This document shows positions 35,261-45,350 of a stretch of 64,000 nt of DNA, in pieces (position 1 is the first letter of the stretch; each line of letters opens with the position of its first letter). The stretch lies in NCBI RefSeq assembly GCF_900155655.1, contig NZ_LT706987.1, forward strand, positions 2,585,466 to 2,649,465, in the 5' to 3' direction. The DNA is from Prevotella ihumii. GTDB taxonomy: Bacteria > Bacteroidota > Bacteroidia > Bacteroidales > Bacteroidaceae. Below the pieces are notes generated by a model. The model searched no databases and had not been told where the DNA came from. It was given only the letters and a program-made list of their open reading frames with translations. The translations under genes were made by a program, and so were the position numbers.

Positions 35261-37216
35261 ATGGCGGAAGAGAACAAAGAATTAGTAGAATATACAGACG
35301 ATAACATTCGACACTTGTCGGATATGGAGCACGTGCGTACACGCCCAGGTATGTATATCGGGCGTTTGGGCGATGGCAATTTACCCGAAGACGGTATCTA
35401 TGTGTTGCTCAAAGAGGTTTTAGACAACTCTATTGACGAGTTTAAGATGCAGGCAGGCACACGCATAGAGATTGATATTGACGACAATCTGCGTGTATCG
35501 GTGCGCGACTACGGACGTGGTATTCCCCAAGGCAAGCTCGTTGAGGCTGTATCGATGCTCAATACAGGTGGTAAATACGACTCTAAGGCTTTTAAAAAGA
35601 GTGTCGGACTGAATGGTGTGGGTGTGAAAGCGGTCAATGCGCTTAGTGCTCATTTCTCTGTAAAGAGCTATCGTGATGGTAAGGTACGTGCGCTTTCGTT
35701 CGAGAAAGGCGACCTCAAGAGCGATGAAACCCACAATACCGAAGACGAGAACGGTACGTTTGTATATTTTGAACCTGATAACACGTTGTTCAAAAATTAT
35801 AGTTTCCATAGCGATATTGTGGAAACAATGCTCCGCAATTACACTTACTTGAATACAGGACTTACCATTATGTACAATGGTAGACGCATTTTGAGTCGCC
35901 ACGGATTGAAAGACTTACTTACCGACAATATGACCGTGGACTCGCTTTATCCTATTGTGCATCTTAAAGGCGAGGACATTGAAATCGCATTCACCCATAC
36001 CAACCAGTATGGAGAGGAATACTACTCTTTTGTGAATGGACAGCACACCACGCAAGGCGGTACACATCAAAGCGCATTCAAAGAACATATAGCCAAGACT
36101 ATCAAAGAGTTTTTTGGCAAATATGAGTATGGCGACATTCGTAATGGTATAGTTGCAGCCATTGCACTGAATGTGGAAGAACCTGTATTCGAGTCGCAAA
36201 CCAAGATTAAGTTGGGGTCTACACAGATGGCACCTGAAGGCGATACCATCAATAAGTTTGTGGGCGACTTCATCAAGACCAATGTGGACAACTTCTTACA
36301 TATCCACAAAGAAGACTTTACTGACATCTTAGAGACCAAAATAAAGGAAACCGAACGCGAGCGAAAAGCAATGGCAGGCGTTACAAAGTTGGCGCGTGAA
36401 CGTGCAAAGAAAGCCAATCTGCACAATAGAAAGCTACGCGACTGCCGTATTCACTTCTGTGATGAGAAGAACGAGCGCAAGTCGGAGAGCTCAATCTTCA
36501 TTACAGAGGGCGATTCTGCAAGCGGTAGCATTACCAAAAGTCGTGATGTGAACACACAGGCTGTATTCTCTTTGCGCGGAAAGCCTTTGAATTGCTACGG
36601 ACTGACTAAAAAGGTGGTGTACGAAAACGAGGAGTTTAATCTCCTTCAAGCTGCTCTCGATATTGAAGAAGGTTTAGATACATTGCGCTATAACAAGGTA
36701 ATTGTGGCTACCGATGCCGATGTTGATGGTATGCACATTCGATTGTTGATTATCACCTTCTTCCTTCAGTTCTTCCCAGAGTTGATTAAAAAAGGACACG
36801 TGTACGTGTTGCAGACTCCATTGTTCCGTGTTCGCAATCGCCGTTCTAAAATTAAGAACAAGAAAGTGATAGCCGAACAAGATGCAAAAGTGACTAAAGG
36901 CGGCAAGAAAAGCGACTTTATAACCCTTTATTGTTACACCGAGGAAGAACGACAGAACGCCATTCGTGACCTTGGACCTGACCCTGAAATCACACGATTT
37001 AAAGGTTTGGGAGAGATTTCACCCGACGAATTTATCCATTTCATCGGTCCTGATATGCGCTTAGAGCAGGTTACACTCCATAAAAACGACCAAGTTCAGA
37101 AGCTCTTAGAGTATTATATGGGAAAGAATACAATGCAGCGACAAAACTTCATCATCGATAATCTCGTTATAGAAGAGGACGTTCCGAAGGAAGAAGATGC
37201 AATGTTGGACGAATGA
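35261..37216 (+). CDS. parE: DNA topoisomerase IV subunit B
   Basis: The 651-residue ATPase subunit powers decatenation of sister chromosomes. The GHKL ATPase shows [21 protein letters not shown] and [13 protein letters not shown]; the TOPRIM domain has [12 protein letters not shown] and [12 protein letters not shown]. The opening [23 protein letters not shown] fits ParE rather than GyrB. The usual partner, parC, is not next to it; an unrelated protease gene follows. Confidence 0.93.
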   Translation: MAEENKELVEYTDDNIRHLSDMEHVRTRPGMYIGRLGDGNLPEDGIYVLLKEVLDNSIDEFKMQAGTRIEIDIDDNLRVSVRDYGRGIPQGKLVEAVSMLNTGGKYDSKAFKKSVGLNGVGVKAVNALSAHFSVKSYRDGKVRALSFEKGDLKSDETHNTEDENGTFVYFEPDNTLFKNYSFHSDIVETMLRNYTYLNTGLTIMYNGRRILSRHGLKDLLTDNMTVDSLYPIVHLKGEDIEIAFTHTNQYGEEYYSFVNGQHTTQGGTHQSAFKEHIAKTIKEFFGKYEYGDIRNGIVAAIALNVEEPVFESQTKIKLGSTQMAPEGDTINKFVGDFIKTNVDNFLHIHKEDFTDILETKIKETERERKAMAGVTKLARERAKKANLHNRKLRDCRIHFCDEKNERKSESSIFITEGDSASGSITKSRDVNTQAVFSLRGKPLNCYGLTKKVVYENEEFNLLQAALDIEEGLDTLRYNKVIVATDADVDGMHIRLLIITFFLQFFPELIKKGHVYVLQTPLFRVRNRRSKIKNKKVIAEQDAKVTKGGKKSDFITLYCYTEEERQNAIRDLGPDPEITRFKGLGEISPDEFIHFIGPDMRLEQVTLHKNDQVQKLLEYYMGKNTMQRQNFIIDNLVIEEDVPKEEDAMLDE

Positions 37217-37231
37217 GAATATACTTTTAAT

Positions 37232-37368
37232 TGATTGAAATACGCTGTTGGAACAACGGAAAGATGGCTGTTTAATAGACTAACTATGCTATTGGACAAC
37301 GGAAAGATAGGGTATTTATTGATTAAATACGCTGTTGGAACAACGGAAAGATGGCTGTTTATCGATTA
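37232..37368. repeat. Three 44-bp tandem repeats after parE
   Basis: Units start at about 37232, 37276 and 37320. The outer two share ATACGCTGTTGGAACAACGG and AAAGATGGCTGTTTA; the middle one is diverged (CTATGCTATTGGACAACGG). They occupy the gap before the S41 protease. Confidence 0.8.
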
Positions 37369-37403
37369 AAAGATAAGTTATAAGACAATTAAAGAAATAC
37401 TAA

Positions 37404-38993
37404 ATGACGATGAAGAATTTACTTTTCACACTTATACTCACCCTTTTATGCGGGGTAAAGACCGAAGCTCAAATCAATCTGAACTTTGGTGAAGACTCTC
37501 CATTGCGCAAGTTGCAGATGGCTAACATTGCCATATCAAACTTCTATGTGGATAAGATAGACGAAGAAAAGCTCGCAGAAGATGCTATCAAAGGTATGCT
37601 GAAAGCGCTTGATCCACACTCTACTTACACCAATGCAAAGGAGACTAAGGCGATGAACGAGCCATTGCAAGGCGACTTTGAAGGCATTGGTGTACAGTTT
37701 AATATGATTAACGATACGCTTGTAGTTATTCAGCCAGTAGTGAATGGTCCGTCTGAGAAGGTTGGAATTATGGCTGGCGACCGCATTGTGATGGTAGATG
37801 ACAGTCTTATTGCTGGTGTTAAGATGGCTCGAACCGACATTATGAAGCGGTTAAGAGGCAAGAAAGGCACTAAAGTGAAGCTAACTATTGTGCGCCGAGG
37901 TGTGAAGAATAAGCTCTCATTTATCGTTACCCGTGCCAAAATACCTGTACATACGGTTTATGCGGCTTATATGATTCGTCCTTCAGTGGGCTATATTCGC
38001 CTTGAGAGCTTTGGAGCAAAGACACACGATGAATTTATGTCTGCCATCGATTCACTCAAGCGTAAGGGAATGAAAAGCCTTATTCTCGACCTTCAAGATA
38101 ATGGCGGCGGTTATTTAGAGTCGGCTGTTAAAATCTCTAACGAGTTCCTTCGTAGTGGCGATATGATAGTTTACACGGAAGGAAGACGAGTTCAACGCCA
38201 GTCATTTAAGGCTCGGGGGAATGGCAAACTTCAAGACTTGCCAACATACGTATTGGTAAATGAGCTTTCTGCGTCGGCTGCAGAGATTGTTTCAGGTGCG
38301 TTGATGGACAACGACAGAGCAATGGTTATCGGTCGTAGAACCTTCGGAAAAGGGCTTGTACAGCGTCCTTTTGTGTTGAACGATGGAAGTATGATACGTT
38401 TAACCGTGGCTCATTATTACATTCCAAGTGGTCGTTGTATTCAGAAACCTTACAAGAAAGGCGACAAGGAAGACTACGAAATGGATTTGGAGAAGCGTCT
38501 CAAGCACGGCGAACTTACTAATCCCGATAGCATACACTTTGCCGACTCGTTGAAATTCTTCACCGTTCGCAAGCATCGAACCGTGTATGGAGGCGGAGGA
38601 ATTATGCCCGACTACTTTGTACCATTAGACACAATGAAGTTTACAAAGCTCCATCGCCAGCTATTAGCCAAGAATATAATGATGGACATCTATCTAAAGT
38701 ATGCTGACAACAACCGCAAGCAACTTAGAAGTAAGTATAAGAATTTTGAGAAGTTTATTGCCGACTATCAAGTTCCTCAGTCATTGACCGATGAAATGAT
38801 AGCCGAAGCAAAGCGTCAAAAGATAGAAGCTAAGGACAAGGACGAGCTTTCACGCACAATAAGTTATCTTAGCAAGCAAATAAAATCGCTTGTTGCACGT
38901 GATATATGGGATATGAACGAGTATTTCCGTGTGTGGAACGAAGAGAACGATATCGTAAAGAAAGCTTTGGAAGTAGTTTCTGAAGGGAAGTAA
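37404..38993 (+). CDS. S41-family C-terminal processing protease
   Basis: The protein has 529 residues with a signal peptide (MTMKNLLFTLILTLLCGVKTEAQ-like, cut after AQ). A PDZ domain (about 85-165, IGVQFNMINDTLVVIQPV, GIMAGDRIVMVDD) precedes the protease core. The catalytic Ser lies in ELSASAAEIVSGAL and the Lys in RRTFGKGLVQ. It would cut proteins from their C-terminus in the periplasm. ATG codons at 37404 and 37410 are both possible. A C-terminal extension of about 110 residues is as in Bacteroidetes homologs. Confidence 0.93.
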   Translation: MTMKNLLFTLILTLLCGVKTEAQINLNFGEDSPLRKLQMANIAISNFYVDKIDEEKLAEDAIKGMLKALDPHSTYTNAKETKAMNEPLQGDFEGIGVQFNMINDTLVVIQPVVNGPSEKVGIMAGDRIVMVDDSLIAGVKMARTDIMKRLRGKKGTKVKLTIVRRGVKNKLSFIVTRAKIPVHTVYAAYMIRPSVGYIRLESFGAKTHDEFMSAIDSLKRKGMKSLILDLQDNGGGYLESAVKISNEFLRSGDMIVYTEGRRVQRQSFKARGNGKLQDLPTYVLVNELSASAAEIVSGALMDNDRAMVIGRRTFGKGLVQRPFVLNDGSMIRLTVAHYYIPSGRCIQKPYKKGDKEDYEMDLEKRLKHGELTNPDSIHFADSLKFFTVRKHRTVYGGGGIMPDYFVPLDTMKFTKLHRQLLAKNIMMDIYLKYADNNRKQLRSKYKNFEKFIADYQVPQSLTDEMIAEAKRQKIEAKDKDELSRTISYLSKQIKSLVARDIWDMNEYFRVWNEENDIVKKALEVVSEGK

Positions 38994-39029
38994 ATGGAGG
39001 TTTATTAGGAGTAAAGAATTTATTTTTAA

Positions 39030-39265
39030 GGATTTAAGGGGAGTTAGAGGGAGTTAAGGAGTTAAAGCCAATAGTGCCGTTTGCAGCGTGTAGGGGCGTG
39101 ATTTATCACGTTCCGTAGTTTTGAAAGGGATTCAATACGTGTTGGATATGGAACTTGATATATCAAGCCCCTACACCTTTAGGCTGTTGGCTTTAACTCC
39201 TTAACTCCCTCTAACTCCGTTTAACTCCTAAAAGATAACTCTAACTCCTAAGAAACACTTATTGT
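39030..39265. repeat. TAGGGGCGTGATTTATCACG / TAACTCC repeat, second long copy
   Basis: TAGGGGCGTGATTTATCACG at about 39091 is bracketed by GAGTTAGAGGGAGTTAAGG on the left and TAACTCCCTCTAACTCC on the right, so the copy is broadly an inverted repeat. A later ATATATCAAGCCCCTAC mirrors the left core. Confidence 0.7.
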
Positions 39266-39348
39266 TAAATCTACTGAACCTTTATTTAAGTTGGATAAAA
39301 TTAAAACTTATTACGAAGAAAAGTAGAACAATTATAATGCAGAAGTCT

Positions 39349-39356
39349 TACATTTG
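39349..39356 (+). promoter_or_regulatory. -7 box that fixes the start of the next gene
   Basis: TACATTTG matches TAnnTTTG. It overlaps the first possible ATG (39354), so translation from that ATG is unlikely and the ATG at 39378 is preferred. Confidence 0.6.
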
Positions 39357-39377
39357 CAGTCGAAAGAACTACTGCCG

Positions 39378-39953
39378 ATGATAAGACTTTACGTTTTCAT
39401 AGTCTTTACCTTGCTATCTGTCAGTTTCGGATATGCACAAGAAGTATTAGTATGCGATGCTGTTACACGATTGCCAATCCGTGATGTAGCAACCATAGCC
39501 GATGGGAAACCCGTTGGAAAGACCAATTATAAGGGATTGATAACCCTACCCGAAGAATTTCAAGAAGCCTCGTTCAAGTGTAAAAGTTATATCTCTGAAA
39601 AGTTGAAGCGTGAAGAAGTGCTGCGTGATACGGTATTGCTTTACCCTGCCGAACACTATCTTGACGAAGTGATAGTGCAAGGTCATCACATCATAAATGG
39701 TAAAGAAACCTTGGCAAAGATGCCCAAACGAGACATCTTAGAGCAAGCTTCGCCCCGTGAACTTGGTGGTTTTGATTTTGGACTGATGTTCGACAAGCGG
39801 CTCAGGCGTGATAAAGCGCACGTAGAAAAGCAAAGAAAGATATTTGCAGAGATGGACGGAACAAATGCCGAAGACCCCATCTTAAAAGCCTACAACGGGA
39901 CAAAACTGAAACAACAGGAGGAAGAAAACAAAAAGAAAGCGCAAGGTGAATAA
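39378..39953 (+). CDS. Small secreted protein of unknown function
   Basis: The 191-residue protein has a signal peptide MIRLYVFIVFTLLSVSFGYAQ. The part after it (EVLVCDAVTRLPIRDVATIADGK) resembles the beta-sandwich carboxypeptidase-regulatory-like domain often found at the N-terminus of Bacteroidetes outer-membrane proteins; the rest (FDFGLMFDKRLRRDKAHVEKQRKIF) is helical, basic and has no known motif. It may be periplasmic. Function unknown. The short C-terminal tail is rich in K, E and Q. Confidence 0.75.
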   Translation: MIRLYVFIVFTLLSVSFGYAQEVLVCDAVTRLPIRDVATIADGKPVGKTNYKGLITLPEEFQEASFKCKSYISEKLKREEVLRDTVLLYPAEHYLDEVIVQGHHIINGKETLAKMPKRDILEQASPRELGGFDFGLMFDKRLRRDKAHVEKQRKIFAEMDGTNAEDPILKAYNGTKLKQQEEENKKKAQGE

Positions 39954-39977
39954 TGCTCACTTTGCGCTTTTTCTGTT

Positions 39978-40070
39978 TAACCCAAATCGGTCATCAGACG
40001 AGTCGGACGGGTCGGACTGGTCTGACTGGTCTGACTGGTCTGACGAGTCGGACGACCGATTTGGGCTTAA
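39978..40070 (+). repeat. MITE-2 copy C (short, with GTCGGAC/GTCTGAC repeats)
   Basis: Ends ACCCAAATCGGTCATCAGAC and GACCGATTTGGGCTTAA. The interior is only a run of 9-base units such as GTCGGACGG, GGTCTGACT and GAGTCGGAC. It sits between two convergent genes and may form a terminator-like hairpin. Confidence 0.75.
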
Positions 40071-40095
40071 TTATCTATTGATGGCTACGAGTCTT

Positions 40096-41013
40096 TTATG
40101 CCTCTGCCCCCACTTCTTTATGGTTCTTATGCTTCACCTTAAACTTCTCAAATCCTTGACCAAACACTCCCATTACTTGACTTTGTGTTACAAAGGCGTG
40201 TGGGTCAATATCGTTTATCACGCTGTACAACAAACCAGCCTCACGCTTACGTGTCACCACAAGCACCACCTTGGTGGTATTGCCTGTATAATAGCCATGT
40301 GCATCAATGATGGTGCAACCACGATGAGGCGGAAGCTCTGTTATTTTCTGGCAAATCTCCTCATAACGTTCCGAAATAATAAGGAATTGCACCGAACGAA
40401 TACCAGAGTTTACGATTTGGTCGAGCACCACAGCACTGATTACCAATGTGAGATAACCATAGATAACTTGATTCCAGTCGTGCAAAACCACATAACTCAA
40501 CGAAACAATAAACATATCTACCAACACGATAACACGCCCCAACGATATGTCACGATACTTGTTTACCACGGCTGCAACAATGTCCGAACCTCCCGAACTA
40601 CCATTGTGCGAAAGGCAGAACCCCAAACCTAAACCGCAGAAGATAGCTCCCATCATCGCACCCATCACAGGATCATCATTAAGAATAGTAGGGTGAGGGT
40701 ACAACCCACGTAGCACACCCGTAGCAAGGGTCATCATCATTACGCCATAGATGGTCTTGATGCAGAAACGAAGTCCCAATGTCTTCAAAGCCAATGCCAA
40801 AAGAATGGCATTCATAACAAAATAAGTAACAGAGATAGGCACACCCATTCCCCAATAAATGATAGACGACAGACCAGCCACACCACCATTGCCGATATTG
40901 TTAGGCAAGAGGAAAATAGTCCACCCGATGGCATACAATACGCACCCGACAGCAATCATAAAGTAGTCGAACGCCTCTCTGTAAAGCGCACGCTTAGAAA
41001 TCTTAATACTCAT
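40096..41013 (-). CDS. YitT-family membrane protein (paralog 2)
   Basis: The 305-residue protein has the same plan as the one at 7208: about five helices (FMIAVGCVLYAIGWTIFLLP, NGGVAGLSSIIYWG, SGGSDIVAAVVNKYRDISLGRV), then a DUF2179 domain (RGCTIIDAHGYYTGNTTKVVLVVTRKRE, DPHAFVTQSQVMGVFGQGFEKF). The two share clear sequence identity throughout and probably arose by duplication. Substrate unknown. It is transcribed alone, divergently from ruvB. Confidence 0.9.
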   Translation of the reverse strand: MSIKISKRALYREAFDYFMIAVGCVLYAIGWTIFLLPNNIGNGGVAGLSSIIYWGMGVPISVTYFVMNAILLALALKTLGLRFCIKTIYGVMMMTLATGVLRGLYPHPTILNDDPVMGAMMGAIFCGLGLGFCLSHNGSSGGSDIVAAVVNKYRDISLGRVIVLVDMFIVSLSYVVLHDWNQVIYGYLTLVISAVVLDQIVNSGIRSVQFLIISERYEEICQKITELPPHRGCTIIDAHGYYTGNTTKVVLVVTRKREAGLLYSVINDIDPHAFVTQSQVMGVFGQGFEKFKVKHKNHKEVGAEA

Positions 41014-41044
41014 ATTGAAGTTTAATATAAAAAATTCGTTGGTG

Positions 41045-41052
41045 CAAAGTTA
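41045..41052 (-). promoter_or_regulatory. -7 box of yitT paralog 2
   Basis: TAACTTTG on the minus strand, 32 bp before the ATG, matches TAnnTTTG. Confidence 0.5.
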
Positions 41053-41171
41053 GCCATTAAATTATACATAGCCCAACAAATAACATCTTTTTTCTGTTCC
41101 AACTCCCAATTCTGCCTTTTCTCTGCACAACGTTTTACCAATGTAACCATAGCCAATAACAAAAAAATAGC

Positions 41172-41179
41172 TATCTTTG
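41172..41179 (+). promoter_or_regulatory. -7 box of ruvB
   Basis: TATCTTTG, 28 bp before the ruvB ATG, matches TAnnTTTG. No convincing -33 element. Confidence 0.55.
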
Positions 41180-41206
41180 CAAAGATAAAGTAAAGAAGAA
41201 AAGCAA

Positions 41207-42241
41207 ATGAACGATGATTTCGATATAAGAGAAGAACGCGTGGGCTCGGCTGAAAAAGAGTTTGAAAACGCACTCCGCCCCCCGAAGTTTGACGACTTTA
41301 GCGGACAAGACAAGGTGGTGGAAAACCTCCGTGTGTTTGTTGAGGCTGCCAAATATCGTGGCGAACCCCTCGACCACACCCTCCTACACGGTCCTCCTGG
41401 CTTGGGGAAAACCACACTGAGCAACATCATAGCCAATGAGTTGGGCGTAGGTTTTAAGATTACTTCAGGTCCTGTATTGGATAAGCCTGGCGACTTGGCA
41501 GGTATTCTCACCTCGCTTGAGCCTAACGATGTACTCTTTATAGACGAAATTCACCGCCTTTCGCCCGTAGTAGAAGAGTATCTATACTCGGCTATGGAAG
41601 ACTACCGCATCGATATAATGATAGACAAAGGTCCGTCGGCTCGTTCCATACAGATAGACCTCAACCCCTTTACCCTTGTAGGTGCAACCACCCGAAGCGG
41701 TTTGCTCACCGCCCCATTGCGTGCTCGCTTTGGCATCAATCTGCACTTGGAGTATTACGACCCCGAAACCTTGAAGCGCATCATAAAACGTTCAGCACAG
41801 TTGCTTCGTGTTCCTATAGAGGACGATGCAGCTGTCGAGATTGCACGCCGCTCGCGTGGCACGCCTCGTATCTGCAATGCGCTCCTTCGTCGTGTACGCG
41901 ACTTTGCTCAAGTAAAGGGCAATGGCACTATCGACCCCGAAATAGCACGTACCTCGCTCCAATCGCTTAACATCGACCAATACGGCTTAGACGAGATAGA
42001 CAATAAGATATTGCTCACCATCATCGATAAGTTTCGTGGCGGCCCCGTGGGTGTATCTACTATCGCAACCGCCATTGGCGAAGATGGCGGCACGGTGGAA
42101 GAGGTGTACGAACCCTATCTTATTATGGAAGGTTTTATAAAGCGCACCCCTCGTGGGCGTATGGCTACGCCTTTGGCTTACGAACATCTTGGACGCAATA
42201 TGTCAGGGTCGGAAGTGGCACAACCCAACTTGTTCGACTAA
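41207..42241 (+). CDS. ruvB: Holliday junction branch migration helicase RuvB
   Basis: This 344-residue AAA+ motor drives branch migration with RuvA. Walker A is GPPGLGKTT, Walker B is DEIHRL ([19 protein letters not shown]), sensor 1 is [10 protein letters not shown], and a winged-helix DNA-binding domain follows ([27 protein letters not shown]). Neither ruvA nor ruvC is adjacent. Confidence 0.98.
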   Translation: MNDDFDIREERVGSAEKEFENALRPPKFDDFSGQDKVVENLRVFVEAAKYRGEPLDHTLLHGPPGLGKTTLSNIIANELGVGFKITSGPVLDKPGDLAGILTSLEPNDVLFIDEIHRLSPVVEEYLYSAMEDYRIDIMIDKGPSARSIQIDLNPFTLVGATTRSGLLTAPLRARFGINLHLEYYDPETLKRIIKRSAQLLRVPIEDDAAVEIARRSRGTPRICNALLRRVRDFAQVKGNGTIDPEIARTSLQSLNIDQYGLDEIDNKILLTIIDKFRGGPVGVSTIATAIGEDGGTVEEVYEPYLIMEGFIKRTPRGRMATPLAYEHLGRNMSGSEVAQPNLFD

Positions 42242-42263
42242 TTTATACACGTTTTTTCGCTTG

Positions 42264-42305
42264 CAATCCCATTATGAACCGTCATAATGGGATTGTTCTG
42301 TTTTT
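42264..42305 (+). terminator. ruvB terminator
   Basis: CAATCCCATTATGA pairs with TCATAATGGGATTG, followed by TTCTGTTTTT. The 3' arm merges with the left flanking box of palindrome module copy 6. Confidence 0.8.
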
Positions 42306-42521
42306 CCTCTATCCATCTTTCTAAAACAAAACATCAATCTTTCAGAAGCAAAACATATATGTTTGGCAGTGCCAAAGTTCAACTTTGACAGGGTAAAACA
42401 TATATGTTTTGGGTGGTGAAACATATATGTTTTGGAATGGGTTTGTAAACGTTTGGTTATCAATATGTTATAAATGGGTGTTTGAAAGCTTGTCGCAGTT
42501 TTCTCATTGTTCTGTTTTTCC
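42291..42521. repeat. Palindrome array module, copy 6
   Basis: Flanks ATTGTTCTGTTTTTCC at about 42292 and 42506. Boxes at about 42329 (diverged), 42351-42364, 42373-42387 (CAAAGTTCAACTTTG), 42396-42409 and 42419-42432. Confidence 0.85.
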
Positions 42522-42540
42522 TTTCCCACACGTTGCTGTT

Positions 42541-42775
42541 TTAAGCCAAATCGGTCGTTAGACTTCTTCGAGATTTGCGAGCTTATTTTGAGCTATTTTT
42601 GGTTGTCTTTGAAGACGTTTAGCGAGCTAAACAACTGGAAAACCAAACGAAAAGCGCCAGAATAAGGTGCAAAGACGAAGAAAAGCATAACATCTAAACG
42701 CTTTAAAAAGACATCTCATAAGTTTCCAAAATAATAAAGTAAGCACCTAAACTGGTCTAACGACCGATTTGGGTT
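42541..42775 (+). repeat. MITE-2 copy D (full length, uninterrupted)
   Basis: Ends GCCAAATCGGTCGTTAGAC and GTCTAACGACCGATTTGGGTT. About 233 bp; the left arm matches copy B and the right arm matches copy A. Hairpin GTTTAGCGAGCTAAAC at 42617-42632. No coding capacity. Confidence 0.85.
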
Positions 42776-42894
42776 GAATAGAGATGCGTGTAATAAGTAG
42801 TTTATCAGCAAGCCTTTAATGTGCAGTTTCTTTGTCTTAGGGTTAAAAAACCAAAAAATATTGCATTATATAAGGTGTATGACAAAAGATTGCT

Positions 42895-42902
42895 TACTTT
42901 TG
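42895..42902 (+). promoter_or_regulatory. -7 box of topA
   Basis: TACTTTTG matches TAnnTTTG and lies 31 bp before the topA ATG. Confidence 0.5.
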
Positions 42903-42932
42903 CGCCCTTGAAAACTGTATATAAACGCTGAT

Positions 42933-45278
42933 ATGCAAGAAAATTTAGTAATTGTAGAGAGCCCCGCAAAGGCCAAAACGATAGAAAAGTTTTTAGGCGA
43001 CGACTTTAAAGTGATGTCGTCTTATGGTCATATTCGTGACTTGAAGAAGAAAGAAATTAGTATTAATCTCGACTCATTAGAGCCCGATTATGAAATTCCA
43101 GAGGAAAAGAAAAAGATTGTAAGCGAACTCAAGAAGTGCGCTAAGGCTGCTAAACAGGTTTGGTTGGCATCCGATGAGGACCGCGAGGGAGAAGCTATCA
43201 GCTGGCACTTGTGCGAGGTTTTGGGCTTGGACGAAAGCAAAACCAATCGCATTGTGTTTCACGAAATCACGAAGCCTGCTATTCTCGCAGCCATCGAAAA
43301 TCCACGCCGATTGGATATGAACCTTGTTAACGCACAGCAAGCACGCCGTGTGTTAGACCGTTTGGTGGGTTTTAGCCTCTCGCCTGTATTGTGGCGCAAG
43401 GTGAAACCTGCATTGAGCGCAGGTCGTGTACAAAGTGTGGCAGTGCGCCTCATTGTGGAACGCGAACGCGAGATACAGAACTTCAAGTCAGAACCTTACT
43501 ATCGTCTCAATGGTATCTTTGCTGTGAAAGGCGAAGATGGAGCTATGAACGAAGTAAAGGCTGAACTCAATAAGCGATTTAAGACCCACGAGGAAGCGTT
43601 GGCGTTCTTGGAACACTGCAAGACATCAACCTTTAGGGTGTCTACCATTGCTAAAAAGCCATTAAAGCGCACACCAGCACCTCCGTTCACTACATCTACA
43701 TTGCAACAAGAGGCAGCCCGCAAATTGGGATTTACCGTAAGCCAAACGATGATGGTGGCACAACGATTGTACGAAGCTGGACGCATCACCTATATGCGTA
43801 CCGATAGCGTAAACCTCTCTACTTTGGCTGTTAACAATGCAAAAGAAGAAATAGAAAAGCTTTACGGCACAGCATACAGCAAGACACGTAAGTATCACAC
43901 CAATGCAAAGGGAGCGCAGGAGGCTCACGAAGCTATCCGCCCAACCTATATGGACGCTACTTCGATAGACGGAACAAGTCAGGAGAAACGTTTGTACGAC
44001 TTAATTTGGAAGCGTACGGTGGCCTCACAGATGGCTGATGCACAGATTGACAAAACCACAATTGGCATTGGACTTGTAGATAGCAATGGCAAAGAAGATA
44101 CCAACTTCTCGTTTGTAGCTACAGGAGAGGTCATTACTTTCGATGGTTTCTTGAAAGTTTATCGTGAGTCGACCGATGATGAAAACGATTCGGAAGACTT
44201 TTCACACGCATTGCCTGTAATGAATGAGGGCGACGATTTGGAACGCCGCGACATTGTTTCTACCGAGCGTTACTCTATGAGTCCAAGTCGTTACACCGAA
44301 GCAAGTCTTGTTCACAAGTTGGAAGAATTGGGTATAGGTCGCCCATCTACATACGCACCAACCATTTCGACCATTCAACAGCGTGAATATGTACAGAAAG
44401 GCGACAAGAAAGGTGAAGAGAGAAGCTACAAAGTGGACACCTTGCAGAGTTTGAAAATAACATCAAAGACCAAGAAAGAGATGGTGGGCGCAGACAAAGG
44501 CAAGCTCATTCCAACCGATATTGGTATTGTGGTGAACGATTTCTTGATGGAAAACTTTGACGAAATTATGGATTACAACTTCACAGCTAAGGTAGAGCAG
44601 GAGTTTGATAAAATTTCGGAAGGTAAAGCTGCGTGGAACGCAGAGATGAAAGGTTTTTATAAGGAGTTTGAACCTAAGGTTGAGGCGGTTATGAACGCTC
44701 GTTCGGAACACAAAGCTGGTGAAAGAGAACTCGGTATCGACCCTAAGAGCAACAAGCCTGTGTTTGTAAAGATTGGACGCTTTGGCCCTGTGGTGCAGAT
44801 AGGTAGTGCTGACGATGAGGAAAAACCACGTTTCGCACAGCTCCCATCAGATAAGAGTATGGAAACCTTGACCCTTGATGAGGCTTTGGAGCTCTTTAAG
44901 TTGCCAAGAACCGTGGGACAGTTTGAAGAAACCGATGTTGTTATCGGTGCAGGACGCTTTGGTCCATACATTATGCACGATAAGAAGTATGTGTCATTAC
45001 CAAAGGAAGAAAACCCATTGACGGTATCGCTCGACACAGCTATCCAACTTATACAAAAGAAACGTTTGCAGGATGCACAACGCCACTTGAAGAGTTTCGA
45101 AGAAGATGCTAATCTTGAGGTGATGAATGGACCTTATGGACCTTATATAACTTTTGAAGGAAAGAACTATCGCATACCTAAAGCAATGCACGATAAGGCT
45201 GCTGAGCTAAGCTATGAAGAGTGTCAAGAGATTATAAAGAACGCTCCTGAACCTAAAACAAAGCGAGTTCGCAAATAA
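42933..45278 (+). CDS. topA: DNA topoisomerase I
   Basis: The 781-residue type IA enzyme relaxes negative supercoils. The TOPRIM domain is N-terminal (LVIVESPAKAKTIEKFLG, SDEDREGEAISWHL); the active-site tyrosine is in GRITYMRTDSVNLS. In place of E. coli-type zinc fingers the C-terminus has TOPRIM-C-like repeats (RFGPVVQIG, GRFGPYIMHDKKYVSL, YGPYITFEGKNYRIP). It heads topA-aroK-speA. Confidence 0.97.
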   Translation: MQENLVIVESPAKAKTIEKFLGDDFKVMSSYGHIRDLKKKEISINLDSLEPDYEIPEEKKKIVSELKKCAKAAKQVWLASDEDREGEAISWHLCEVLGLDESKTNRIVFHEITKPAILAAIENPRRLDMNLVNAQQARRVLDRLVGFSLSPVLWRKVKPALSAGRVQSVAVRLIVEREREIQNFKSEPYYRLNGIFAVKGEDGAMNEVKAELNKRFKTHEEALAFLEHCKTSTFRVSTIAKKPLKRTPAPPFTTSTLQQEAARKLGFTVSQTMMVAQRLYEAGRITYMRTDSVNLSTLAVNNAKEEIEKLYGTAYSKTRKYHTNAKGAQEAHEAIRPTYMDATSIDGTSQEKRLYDLIWKRTVASQMADAQIDKTTIGIGLVDSNGKEDTNFSFVATGEVITFDGFLKVYRESTDDENDSEDFSHALPVMNEGDDLERRDIVSTERYSMSPSRYTEASLVHKLEELGIGRPSTYAPTISTIQQREYVQKGDKKGEERSYKVDTLQSLKITSKTKKEMVGADKGKLIPTDIGIVVNDFLMENFDEIMDYNFTAKVEQEFDKISEGKAAWNAEMKGFYKEFEPKVEAVMNARSEHKAGERELGIDPKSNKPVFVKIGRFGPVVQIGSADDEEKPRFAQLPSDKSMETLTLDEALELFKLPRTVGQFEETDVVIGAGRFGPYIMHDKKYVSLPKEENPLTVSLDTAIQLIQKKRLQDAQRHLKSFEEDANLEVMNGPYGPYITFEGKNYRIPKAMHDKAAELSYEECQEIIKNAPEPKTKRVRK

Positions 45279-45350
45279 AAAAGATAGAGCTTAACAAACA
45301 ATAGGCTAAGCCCTCTTCTTCTTAAATGAGGAGGATAGACACAACAGACG

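Noticed and set aside
39946..40632. Open frame of 228 codons with a repeated SDWSD segment
   Set aside because: It is antisense to the second yitT gene and its start is the GTCGGAC repeat of MITE-2 copy C.
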